This document shows, in pieces, positions 1 through 8,209 of a stretch of DNA of 8,209 nt. The position numbers were made by a program, and so were the translations under genes. Origin of the DNA: CAZUHK01 sp964620345. GTDB lineage: Bacteria > Planctomycetota > Phycisphaerae > Phycisphaerales > Zrk34. Below the pieces are notes generated by a model that was not told the origin of the DNA, made no database searches, and saw only the letters and a program-made list of their open reading frames with translations. The stretch lies in assembly GCA_964620345.1 (NCBI GenBank), contig CAZUHK010000147.1, positions 1 through 8,209 on the forward strand, read 5' to 3'. The number at the start of each line of letters is the position of its first letter. Position 1 is the stretch's first letter.

Positions 1-1839
1 CTTGCCGACCACCAGCCTGAGCGGGATGCCGATCAGGTCGGCGTCCTTGAACTTCACGCCCGGCCGCTCGTCGCGGTCGTCCAGCAGCACGTCCAGACCG
101 CGCGCGGCCAGCTCGTCGTACAGCTTGTCACAGGCCTTGGCGACCGCGCTGTCGGGCAGGTACTTGATCGGCGTGATGACCACGTGGTACGGCGCCAAAG
201 CCATCGGCCAGACGATGCCGTGGTCATCGTGGCCGCCTTCCCGTTCGATCGCCGCGGCGAGGATGCGGTTCACGCCGATGCCGTAGCAGCCCATGATCGG
301 GCGCACGGCTTTCTGATGCTCATCCAAGACGCTCACGTCCAGATGCTCGGTGTACTTGCGGCCGAGCTTGAAGACGTGGCCGATCTCGATGCCCTTGGAT
401 TCGACCAGCACCCCGCCGTCGTTCCGCGGCGAAGGATCGCCGGCCACGGCGTTGCGGATGTCCGCGACAGTGATGAGCTTTGCCGCATCGCTTCCCAGTG
501 GTTTCAGCAGATCGCGCTTCCAGTTGAAATGCTTCACGTGGTAATCGACTTCATTGGCGCCGGTGACCCAGAATCCTCCTTGGGCGGCGTCCACATCAAC
601 AACCATGCGTTCGGCAGAATTCCCATAAGTCTGGCTGGCCATTCTATGTGGCCCAACGTATCCGGTGGAACATTTGAGGTTTTGCAGCACCTTTTCGTCT
701 GCTAATTCAAGTTTGCCGAGACCGGGTAGCCACTTTTCCCGGACTATCTCCTCCCACAATTTTCCTTCGTTTACTTCGTGATCTCCTCGAACCACCACGA
801 AAACGAAAATTGCGTCGCCGGTGGGATTCTGACCGGAGCCTGGCCCTGATTGCCGCTGAGTAGTGTTGCTCTGGTCAAGATCGGCATCAGAAATCGTTGA
901 AGCCGTGAACACCAGCGTCTTGAGCATGTTCTGCGGCTTGAGCTTCGTACCCAGTTCCTTTTTGAAGAACGTGGTCACATCGTCGATCGTCTTGCACTCG
1001 GGCGTATGCACGGCTTCCAGTTCGCCGGTGGGTTGGTCGGCGTCGTCGGAGTCGCTGGCGCTTGTCGCGGAAGACCTCGGGGCGCGACTGAACGGGGACA
1101 TCGCCGGTGATATCTTCCGGTGGCCGATCTCGCATTTTTCGACGTTCGCGGCGTAGTTGCCTTGATCGCTGGAAAGGATCGTGTCTTCGCCGGTGGGGCT
1201 GGGCACCATGAACTCGTGCGACGCGCTGCCGCCGATGGGGCCGGACTCGGCCTCGACGGTCACGTACGGCAGGCCGCAGCGCTCGAAGATGCGACAGTAG
1301 GCATCGAACATCTTGCGGTAGCTTTCGTCCAGGCCTTCGACGGTGAGGTCGAAGCTGTAGGCGTCCTTCATCTGAAACTCGCGCGAGCGCAGCACGCCGA
1401 ACCGCGGGCGGAACTCATCGCGGAACTTGGTCTGAATCTGGTAGAGCGTCAGCGGCAGTTGGCGGTAGCTTTCGACGTACGCGCCGACCAGTTGCGTGAT
1501 GACCTCTTCGTGGGTTGGGCCCAGCGCCTGATCGCGGCCGTGGCGGTCGGTGACGACGAACAGGTTCTCGCCGTAGGCGGCGCGCCGGCCGGTCTTCTCC
1601 CACCACTCGATCGGTTGCAGGGCGGGCATCATCACCTCGACCGCGCCGGCCTTGTCCATCTGCTGGCGTACGATCGCCATGGCCTTGTGCAGCGCCCGCA
1701 GGCCCAGCGGCAGGTAGGTGTACGCCCCCGAAGCGACCTGCTGGATGTACCCCGCCCGCAGCATCAACTGGTGGCTGGGCACCACCGCCTCGGCGGGCAC
1801 CTGGCGGAGCGTGGGGATCAACGTCTTCGACCAGCGCAT
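1..1839 (-). CDS. proS: Prolyl-tRNA synthetase, bacterial type with INS editing domain (3' end cut by window)
   Basis: Class II aminoacyl-tRNA synthetase that charges tRNA-Pro with proline in the cytoplasm. Translation from the ATG at 1839 gives 613 codons without a stop down to base 1, so only the last few dozen residues should be missing. It opens MRWSKTLIPTLRQVPAEA, typical of the family. The catalytic core shows the TxE loop (T109, E111 in GPTHEEV), motif 2 (R140 and E142 in FRDEFRPRFG, then REFQMKDAYSFD) and motif 3 (GCYGIGVNRI, R525). Between motifs 2 and 3 lies the INS (YbaK-like) domain, about residues 274-453, which removes mis-charged Ala-tRNA-Pro. K307 in LKTLVF matches the conserved INS lysine. 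The anticodon-binding domain starts near residue 550 (YHVVITPIKYLP). The gene is longer than the usual 565-600 residues because of a Ser/Asp-rich linker (about 244-273) and a Gln/Ser/Gly-rich insert (about 327-342). GC falls sharply over the INS domain (separate entry). The start is fixed by homology and a GGAGG six bases upstream. Confidence 0.96.
   Translation of the reverse strand, partial: MRWSKTLIPTLRQVPAEAVVPSHQLMLRAGYIQQVASGAYTYLPLGLRALHKAMAIVRQQMDKAGAVEVMMPALQPIEWWEKTGRRAAYGENLFVVTDRHGRDQALGPTHEEVITQLVGAYVESYRQLPLTLYQIQTKFRDEFRPRFGVLRSREFQMKDAYSFDLTVEGLDESYRKMFDAYCRIFERCGLPYVTVEAESGPIGGSASHEFMVPSPTGEDTILSSDQGNYAANVEKCEIGHRKISPAMSPFSRAPRSSATSASDSDDADQPTGELEAVHTPECKTIDDVTTFFKKELGTKLKPQNMLKTLVFTASTISDADLDQSNTTQRQSGPGSGQNPTGDAIFVFVVVRGDHEVNEGKLWEEIVREKWLPGLGKLELADEKVLQNLKCSTGYVGPHRMASQTYGNSAERMVVDVDAAQGGFWVTGANEVDYHVKHFNWKRDLLKPLGSDAAKLITVADIRNAVAGDPSPRNDGGVLVESKGIEIGHVFKLGRKYTEHLDVSVLDEHQKAVRPIMGCYGIGVNRILAAAIEREGGHDDHGIVWPMALAPYHVVITPIKYLPDSAVAKACDKLYDELAARGLDVLLDDRDERPGVKFKDADLIGIPLRLVVGK
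481..1020 (-). other. Low-GC segment inside proS matching the INS editing domain
   Basis: By eye count this 540-base stretch is about 53% GC (about 51% over 601-900), while sampled proS lines outside it are about 67-75%. It also carries codons otherwise scarce in the window, such as TTA, ATA, GTA, AGA, TGT and AGT. The reading frame is unbroken and encodes residues 274-453, almost exactly the INS editing domain, and conserved INS features remain (VHTP near the start, LKTLVF, VVVRGDHEVNE, VTGANEVDYH). The match between base composition and domain border suggests a recombined domain, but relaxed selection on codon use is also possible. Confidence 0.6.
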
Positions 1840-1845
1840 CGAGCG

Positions 1846-1850
1846 CCTCC
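1846..1850 (-). promoter_or_regulatory. Shine-Dalgarno sequence of proS
   Basis: On the minus strand GGAGG lies six bases before the ATG at 1839, an ideal distance. It settles the proS start and is the only strong ribosome binding site I could see in the window. The sulfatase and DUF255 starts lack one. Confidence 0.75.
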
Positions 1851-1886
1851 TTCGTGCAATCGCGTGCGTCGCGTGGTCAAAGGGTA

Positions 1887-1896
1887 GCCGATCGGC
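1887..1896. repeat. Ten-base perfect palindrome in the proS leader
   Basis: GCCGATCGGC reads the same on both strands and lies about 48 bases before the proS start, just after a short ORF that follows the sulfatase stop. It is directly followed on the minus strand by TACCCT, a possible GC-rich -10 element, with only a poor -35 match (CTGAAG, 17 bases upstream). It could be an operator or chance. There is no U-tract, so it is not a terminator. Confidence 0.25.
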
Positions 1897-1898
1897 GG

Positions 1899-1979
1899 TC
1901 AGTCTTCAGCATCGACCGCGAACGCGACGCGCAGCAACGCCTCGTGCGTGTCGGTCAGCGGCCGCAGCCGAACACCCAT
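1899..1979 (-). other. Possible 26-codon ORF between sulfatase and proS
   Basis: After the sulfatase TAG (2009-2007) the same frame stays open for 35 more codons to a TGA at 1901-1899. It contains an ATG at 1979 and a GTG at 1994. The peptide from the ATG begins MGVRLRPLTDTHEALL and ends AFAVDAED. Third codon positions are mostly G or C (27 of 35 by hand count), as in coding DNA here, but there is no ribosome binding site and I recognise no family. It could be a small leader peptide, the remnant of a longer sulfatase tail or a lost gene, or chance. The rest of the 167-bp gap (1840-2006) holds only the palindrome and the proS ribosome binding site. Confidence 0.18.
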
Positions 1980-2006
1980 CCGCTCAAACTGCACGTGTCG
2001 AGTCGG

Positions 2007-3566
2007 CTACGCACCGGCGATCCTTCGCTGCCGCAGCGGCTCGCGCACCAGCTCCGCGTTGAGCGCCTGCTGGATCAGCTTCGCCTTGAGCGATTGATGC
2101 TCGGGCGAGTCCCACAGGTTGGTCCGCTCGCCCGGATCCTCCTGCATGTCGAACAGCTCGCCGTACTCATGGTCGCGATAGACCGTGAGCTTATAGCGGT
2201 CGTCGATGTAGGTGCGCATGTGGATCGCGGTGAGTTGGTGGCGGTGTTCGCAGATGGCCACGTCGCGCACCTTCTCCACCTCGCCGGTCCATACCGGCAT
2301 CTGATCCAGGCCCTGCATCCGCAGGGGCACGTCGATGCCCGCGGCGGTGAGAAATGTGGTGGGCAGGTCGATCAGCGATTGCAGCGCATCACTTGCCTCG
2401 CCCGCGGGCACGTGGCCGGGAAAGCGCACGATGAACGGCAGGCGGATGCCATCGTCGTAGTGGAACGGCCCCTTGGCGACCAGACCGTGCTGGCCGAGGT
2501 AGTGGCCGTGGTCGGAGGTGAACACGACGATCGTGTTGTCCGCCACGCCCATGCGATCCAGCGCGTCGAGGATGCGGCCGATCTGCTGATCCATGAAGCT
2601 GGTCATGCCGTAGTAGATCGCCATGTCCTTCTTGACCTGCTCGCGGTCGTAGTCGTGGTAGTGGCAGCCGTGATTGAACTCGCCGGTCTCGCGCGCAAGA
2701 TCTTTCCAGAAATCCTTCGCGTTCGGATCGCGGGTTTTCTGGTGGATCGGCGGCATGTGGTCCATCTCGCCCTCGATGGGCTGGCCGGGCTCCATGTCAT
2801 CGGGGGCGTACATCGACGCCCACGGCTCGCTGAGGATATAGGGCGGGTGCGGGTCGTGGAAGCTGGCCCAGGTGAAAAACGGCCGGTCGTCTTGCACGGC
2901 CTGCTCGATGTTCGCGATGGTGCGCTCGGCGGTCCAGGTCGTGTAGTGGTATTCCTCGGGCAACGACCAGTGCCCATCGCCGCGCTCGTAGCCCAACGTG
3001 CCCTTGGCGGCGCCCGGGGCGTTCTTCGATTGCTCGCCGGGCAGCGGCTGGAAGTAATCGCGCCAGTCCTTGAGGCCTTTCTCTTCCATCCAGATCGCGT
3101 AGTGCTGGCCGGCGTGGGATTCATCGGTGTGGTTGCGCGCCAGCTCGATCCGCTGGAAGCCGTACCACGGCCCGGTGAACTCGCGCCAGAAATCCAGGTC
3201 GCGCAGCGTCGGCTGACACTCCAGTGACGGCTGGTCCCACGTGCTCTTGAGCGGATGGAAATGCGCCTTGCCGATCAGGTGCGTGACGTAGCCCGCCTCG
3301 ACGAACTGCTCGCCGACGGTCGGCAGATCCTCGGGCACCTTGGTGCCCAACGTCCACGCGCCGTGCTCAGAAGGGTACAGCCCGGTGATCAGCGACCCGC
3401 GGGACGGCGTGCAGGTCGGGTTGACCGTGTAGGCCTTGTCGAACCGCGTGCCCTCGCGGCAGAGCCGGTCGAGCGCGGGGGTCTTGATCTTCGGGTTGGT
3501 CACGCCCAGCGTGTCCCAGTGCTGTTGGTCGGAGGTGATCAGGAGAATATTGGGTTTGTGGCTCAT
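2007..3566 (-). CDS. Type I sulfatase (formylglycine-dependent, alkaline-phosphatase superfamily)
   Basis: Hydrolyses a sulfate ester; the substrate cannot be told from sequence. The 519-residue length suits the family. The signature CTPSRG at residues 52-57 holds the cysteine (C52) that a maturation enzyme converts to formylglycine, and R56 is conserved with it. Metal and sulfate ligands are visible: D13 in LLITSDQQ, K100 with H102 and H104 in IGKAHFHP, HDPHPP at 238-243, D352-H353 in FTSDHGHYLGQHG, and K365. The C-terminal part has the usual YIDDRYKLTVYRD and GELFDMQEDPGERTNLWD blocks and ends RIAGA, which looks natural. The protein begins MSHKPNILLITSDQQ, so the catalytic strand starts at once and no signal peptide is present; it is probably cytoplasmic unless the true start lies elsewhere. 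No maturase gene is in the window. The ATG lacks a Shine-Dalgarno sequence and sits five bases from a small inverted repeat. The gene follows the DUF255 gene after 88 bp. Confidence 0.94.
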   Translation of the reverse strand: MSHKPNILLITSDQQHWDTLGVTNPKIKTPALDRLCREGTRFDKAYTVNPTCTPSRGSLITGLYPSEHGAWTLGTKVPEDLPTVGEQFVEAGYVTHLIGKAHFHPLKSTWDQPSLECQPTLRDLDFWREFTGPWYGFQRIELARNHTDESHAGQHYAIWMEEKGLKDWRDYFQPLPGEQSKNAPGAAKGTLGYERGDGHWSLPEEYHYTTWTAERTIANIEQAVQDDRPFFTWASFHDPHPPYILSEPWASMYAPDDMEPGQPIEGEMDHMPPIHQKTRDPNAKDFWKDLARETGEFNHGCHYHDYDREQVKKDMAIYYGMTSFMDQQIGRILDALDRMGVADNTIVVFTSDHGHYLGQHGLVAKGPFHYDDGIRLPFIVRFPGHVPAGEASDALQSLIDLPTTFLTAAGIDVPLRMQGLDQMPVWTGEVEKVRDVAICEHRHQLTAIHMRTYIDDRYKLTVYRDHEYGELFDMQEDPGERTNLWDSPEHQSLKAKLIQQALNAELVREPLRQRRIAGA

Positions 3567-3571
3567 CGTTG

Positions 3572-3591
3572 CGCCAAAGTAACGATTGGCG
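3572..3591. repeat. Inverted repeat just upstream of the sulfatase start
   Basis: On the minus strand CGCCAA, eight bases, then TTGGCG form a six-base-pair inverted repeat ending five bases before the sulfatase ATG. It occupies the place where a Shine-Dalgarno sequence would be. It could be an operator or an RNA hairpin that limits translation start. The stem is short and chance is not excluded. Confidence 0.3.
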
Positions 3592-3654
3592 TCGAAGATG
3601 TCACCGCCCCTTCCCGCCGTTTAGCCGCGCCTCGACCGCGGGGAGGGAAGCGAT

Positions 3655-5931
<2,277 letters not shown>

Positions 5932-5975
5932 GCGGGCATGGTAGGGCCGTACGGCGGCGCATCGCCCCGGACCGG

Positions 5976-8209
5976 TCAATAACCACCCTGCACCACGTCG
6001 AGCCGGTCACGCTTCAGATCCCAGGTGATGCGGCGGGCCTTGATCGGCCGCGGTTCGTCCAGCTTGACCACCTGCACCTGCTCGCCTTGTTTCGCGTCGA
6101 GCTGCGCGGTCTGATCGTCGCCGTCGTAGTACAGCCGGTGCGCGGCGATCAGGCGTTGGGCGTCGCGCACCTGTACCGAGCCGGTCGCCTCGATGTGATC
6201 GATCCGAAGCGACTCGACCTCGCTGGTCGACAGCGCCTCGATGCCGCCCAGGCCCTTCATGTCGGCCACGAGACGGTCGGCCTGCATCTCGATCAGGTTC
6301 TTCTCGTCCGCGGGGCGGTGGGTCATGTTGACCTGCCGGTCGAAGATGATGTCGGTCTTCGCGCCGTCCATCGTCAGCGAGCCGGTCCAAGTGAACAGCG
6401 TCGCGCCCTTGCCCGACACCTCGACCTGGCCGATGCCCCGGTCTTGATCGTGGTCGGCGTAATCCTCGACGAGCATGGAACCCGGCCCGACCACGGTGGC
6501 GCGTTCGGTGGCGTTGTCGAACACCAGCGACGGGCCGCTGATGCGCAGCCGGCGGACGATGGTGTCGCGCCGGTCGGTTGCCCAGCGTGTGCTCAGCAGC
6601 ACCACCTCGTCGCGCGCGGTGAGCGTGCGCAGCAGCTTGCGCTGGTCGTCGCCGTCGGCATCTTCCCCCGCGTCGATCAGCTTGAGCGACAGGGAATTCG
6701 AAGTGAGCTGGTTTACCTCGTTGGCGCGATCCGAATGCTCGGCGTTCACCCCGCCTTCGACCACGAGCGTGCGGCCGCTGTCGTGGTAGCGCATGCGCCG
6801 GGTCCAGCGGACCGTCAGCTCGCGCGGCTTGTGGTCGGCGTCGTCCCCCGCGTCGGCGAACGAGATGAACTCACCCGGGCCGATCGTCTCGGCCACATCG
6901 CCGCCCTCGGTGATGTCCAGTTGGCGCACGCGGAGCTGCGCGTCGTCCCGGCGCACCATGACCGGTTCGCCGGTGAGCTTGGCCGTCCGCTTCGCGTTGT
7001 CGGCCACGAGCCGGTCGGCCGTCACACGGGCGCCGTCGGCCATCGTCGCCACGACCTGACCCTCGGCCAGCACGGTCGACACGTCCGCGGCCCAGTCGTC
7101 GGCGACTTGGGCCCCATCGGCCTGGGCGTCGGGTGCCTGGGCGAAATCCACCCGCAGCGAGTCGGCCGCGATCGATTGCTCGCCGTCGCTCACCCGCACC
7201 TTCTCACGGGCCCTCAGCAGCGTCGGCCGCACGCGACCGTCGGCCGGCTCGGCGAACAGCTCCACACGCTGGGCCGAGATCGAGCCCTGTTCAGCCACCG
7301 CGCGCACATCGCCCCGCGCGTCGATCCCGGCGAAGGCGTATTGCTTGCCATCGACGGTCGGCTCGAAGCGCACCCGCAGCACGGTGCCGTCCATCTTCAG
7401 CTCGCGGTCGTCCACGTGAACGTCGCCGATGAACGTGGCGCTCTTCAGGCCCGCGGGCTTTTCATCGGGTGTGGTCAGCGAAAGCTCGACGCGGTCGGTC
7501 CAGTCGATGGTGAAGTTCCGCGGCAGGCCCGCTTGGTCGTCGCGCGGCCTGGCCCGCAGCGTGCCCTTGCCCCACAGCACGCCGCGCCCCTCGTTCAGCC
7601 GCATCGCCAGTTCCCCCGCCCGCACACTGCCCAACTCCCGCGAATCGATGTGCAGCGGGTGAAGCTCGTCGCCGGTCGCGGTGATCTGCCCCACCGCCTG
7701 GTGAAACGCGACCCGGGCACAGGTGATGACCTCGCCGTCTTCGCCGGTCACCTCGACCGGTGCGCCGGTGAAGGTCAGCAGCACGTCATCGGGCCCGCGC
7801 ATCACCGGCGGCTTGGTATCGAGCGGGCGGATGACCACCGGCCCGCGCCAGGTCATCACGATGTTGCCGGTCGGCGCGGGCGCGGGCGCCGCGTCGGCCT
7901 CGGCCTGCGCCAGCGCCCAGCCCGGCAGGGCCGCGGCGGTGTGCGGCAGGGCGGCCAGGGCGGCCCGGGGCATCGCCGGCGAAACGGTGATCGCGTCGGT
8001 CGCCGCGCCGCCGCGGTCGAACGCGAACACGCCCTCGAGCTTGTCCGCTTCGATCGTCCGGCCGTCGCTCTCCACGCGCACCGCGCTGTCGAACACCACG
8101 CGGTAGTACTGCACATCCTCGCCCGGCGCTTCGTCGGCGGGCGCATCGCCGGCTTCGCCCTCGCCGGCCGCCGCGGCGGGGCGGTCGGGTCGCCGGCCGG
8201 CCTTGGGCG
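5976..8209 (-). CDS. Large LptA/OstA-like repeat protein (5' end outside window)
   Basis: At least 743 residues are visible and the frame stays open to the right edge, so the N-terminus, including any signal peptide or anchor, is unseen. The GTG at 8114 is an internal valine, not the start. The sequence consists of short beta-strand repeats of the OstA/LptA/LptC type, for example GRTIEADKLEGVFAFD, GARVTADRLVADNAKRTAKL, IEMQADRLVADM and the C-terminal IEATGSVQVRDAQRLIAAHR. Such beta-jellyroll repeats carry lipopolysaccharide or other lipid across the periplasm. LptA and LptC are about 180-200 residues each, so this is several times larger, and no LptD-like barrel follows at the C-terminus (it ends DVVQGGY). 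Tryptophans recur in similar settings at visible residues 120, 236, 468, 607 and 729, marking a long internal repeat. Linkers are Ala/Pro-rich near visible residues 80-115 and Asp-rich in several loops. A periplasmic lipid-transport or outer-membrane assembly role is inferred. A structural envelope protein is an alternative. Confidence 0.8.
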   Translation of the reverse strand, partial: PKAGRRPDRPAAAAGEGEAGDAPADEAPGEDVQYYRVVFDSAVRVESDGRTIEADKLEGVFAFDRGGAATDAITVSPAMPRAALAALPHTAAALPGWALAQAEADAAPAPAPTGNIVMTWRGPVVIRPLDTKPPVMRGPDDVLLTFTGAPVEVTGEDGEVITCARVAFHQAVGQITATGDELHPLHIDSRELGSVRAGELAMRLNEGRGVLWGKGTLRARPRDDQAGLPRNFTIDWTDRVELSLTTPDEKPAGLKSATFIGDVHVDDRELKMDGTVLRVRFEPTVDGKQYAFAGIDARGDVRAVAEQGSISAQRVELFAEPADGRVRPTLLRAREKVRVSDGEQSIAADSLRVDFAQAPDAQADGAQVADDWAADVSTVLAEGQVVATMADGARVTADRLVADNAKRTAKLTGEPVMVRRDDAQLRVRQLDITEGGDVAETIGPGEFISFADAGDDADHKPRELTVRWTRRMRYHDSGRTLVVEGGVNAEHSDRANEVNQLTSNSLSLKLIDAGEDADGDDQRKLLRTLTARDEVVLLSTRWATDRRDTIVRRLRISGPSLVFDNATERATVVGPGSMLVEDYADHDQDRGIGQVEVSGKGATLFTWTGSLTMDGAKTDIIFDRQVNMTHRPADEKNLIEMQADRLVADMKGLGGIEALSTSEVESLRIDHIEATGSVQVRDAQRLIAAHRLYYDGDDQTAQLDAKQGEQVQVVKLDEPRPIKARRITWDLKRDRLDVVQGGY
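6255..6488 (-). repeat. Internal protein repeat module 3 of the LptA-like gene
   Basis: Starts at GPGSMLVEDY, passes an Asp-rich loop, reaches TLFTWTGSLTM (W codon at 6387-6389), then DIIFDRQVNMTHR and IEMQADRLVADM. This module passes directly into canonical OstA-like strands, which ties the repeat to that fold. Borders are approximate. Confidence 0.45.
6672..6881 (-). repeat. Internal protein repeat module 2 of the LptA-like gene
   Basis: Starts at GPGEFISF, passes an Asp-rich loop, reaches LTVRWTRRMRY (W codon at 6804-6806), then LVVEGGVNAEH and LTSNSLSLKLID. Borders are approximate. Confidence 0.45.
7359..7571 (-). repeat. Internal protein repeat module 1 of the LptA-like gene
   Basis: Starts at GKGTLRA, reaches FTIDWTDRVEL (W codon at 7500-7502), then two strands, SATFIGDVHVDD and LKMDGTVLRVRF. 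It matches modules 2 and 3 in order and rough spacing, though identity is low and the DNA is not visibly repeated. Borders are approximate. Confidence 0.45.

Noticed and set aside
887..1606. Short minus-strand ORFs at 887-1135 and 1415-1606
   Set aside because: They are out-of-frame readings of proS. The second is very Arg/Pro-rich and overlies the conserved WWEKTGRRAAYGENL and GPTHEEV region. The first overlaps the linker and INS domain.
1..1839. proS as a pseudogene or frameshifted gene
   Set aside because: No closed minus-strand ORF is found there only because the stop lies beyond base 1. Codon-by-codon translation gave 613 sense codons in one frame.
184..1887. Plus-strand ORFs of 173 and 255 codons across the proS region
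   Set aside because: The minus strand is an uninterrupted prolyl-tRNA synthetase with all class II motifs, so these are antisense shadows.
1854..3227. Long plus-strand ORF (457 codons) opposite the sulfatase
   Set aside because: It is the mirror of the sulfatase in the same codon register. Its His/Val/Leu/Arg-rich product with no motif is what a GC3-rich gene gives on the opposite strand. The sulfatase has clear family motifs.
3595..3654. Rho-independent terminator after the DUF255 gene
   Set aside because: CTTCCC and GGGAAG could pair, but the loop is about 29 bases and no T-run follows on the minus strand.
5932..5979. TTG at 5979 as the start of the DUF255 gene
   Set aside because: It overlaps the upstream stop and would add 16 residues (MTGPGRCAAVRPYHAR) with no family match and no signal-peptide character. 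Homologues begin at the ATG at 5931.
8112..8114. GTG at 8114 as the start of the LptA-like gene
   Set aside because: The frame continues open for 31 codons to the window edge with a linker-like Ala/Pro/Glu composition, and there is no ribosome binding site, so the start is outside the window.

Overview
The window comes from a GC-rich bacterium. GC is roughly 65-75% in the stretches I counted by eye. All four real genes lie head to tail on the minus strand. Their gene types are LptA/OstA-like envelope repeats, a CxPSR sulfatase, a thioredoxin/six-hairpin protein and a bacterial-type prolyl-tRNA synthetase with an inserted editing domain. This combination, with the high GC, fits Planctomycetota, possibly Phycisphaerae, but that placement is inference because no rRNA or phylogenetic marker was compared.

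Layout in the direction of transcription (right to left): (1) 8209-5976, the C-terminal 743 codons of a large LptA/OstA-like repeat protein whose 5' end lies outside the window. (2) 5931-3655, a 758-residue DUF255/YyaL (SPATA20-type) protein with an N-terminal thioredoxin fold, an (alpha/alpha)6-barrel and an unusual C-terminal DsbD-alpha-like domain. (3) 3566-2007, a 519-residue type I sulfatase with a CTPSR formylglycine signature and no signal peptide. (4) 1839-1, prolyl-tRNA synthetase, open for 613 codons and cut by the left edge of the window just before its C-terminus. It is easily missed because no stop codon falls inside the window. I translated it codon by codon and found no frameshift or stop.

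The first three genes are separated by 44 and 88 bp and could be cotranscribed. proS follows after a 167-bp gap, has its own strong Shine-Dalgarno sequence and may be a separate unit. There is no obvious single pathway. The first gene points to outer-membrane or lipid transport, the second to thiol redox or carbohydrate chemistry of unknown kind, the third to sulfate-ester hydrolysis and the fourth to translation.

The main points for a second look are: the LptA-like protein is built from a repeated module (GxG, then about 20-35 residues, then W-T/R, then a strand pair); a DsbD-alpha-like domain is fused to the DUF255 protein; and a drop to about 53% GC inside proS coincides with its INS editing domain. 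I saw no tRNA, rRNA, CRISPR array, insertion sequence or clear terminator.
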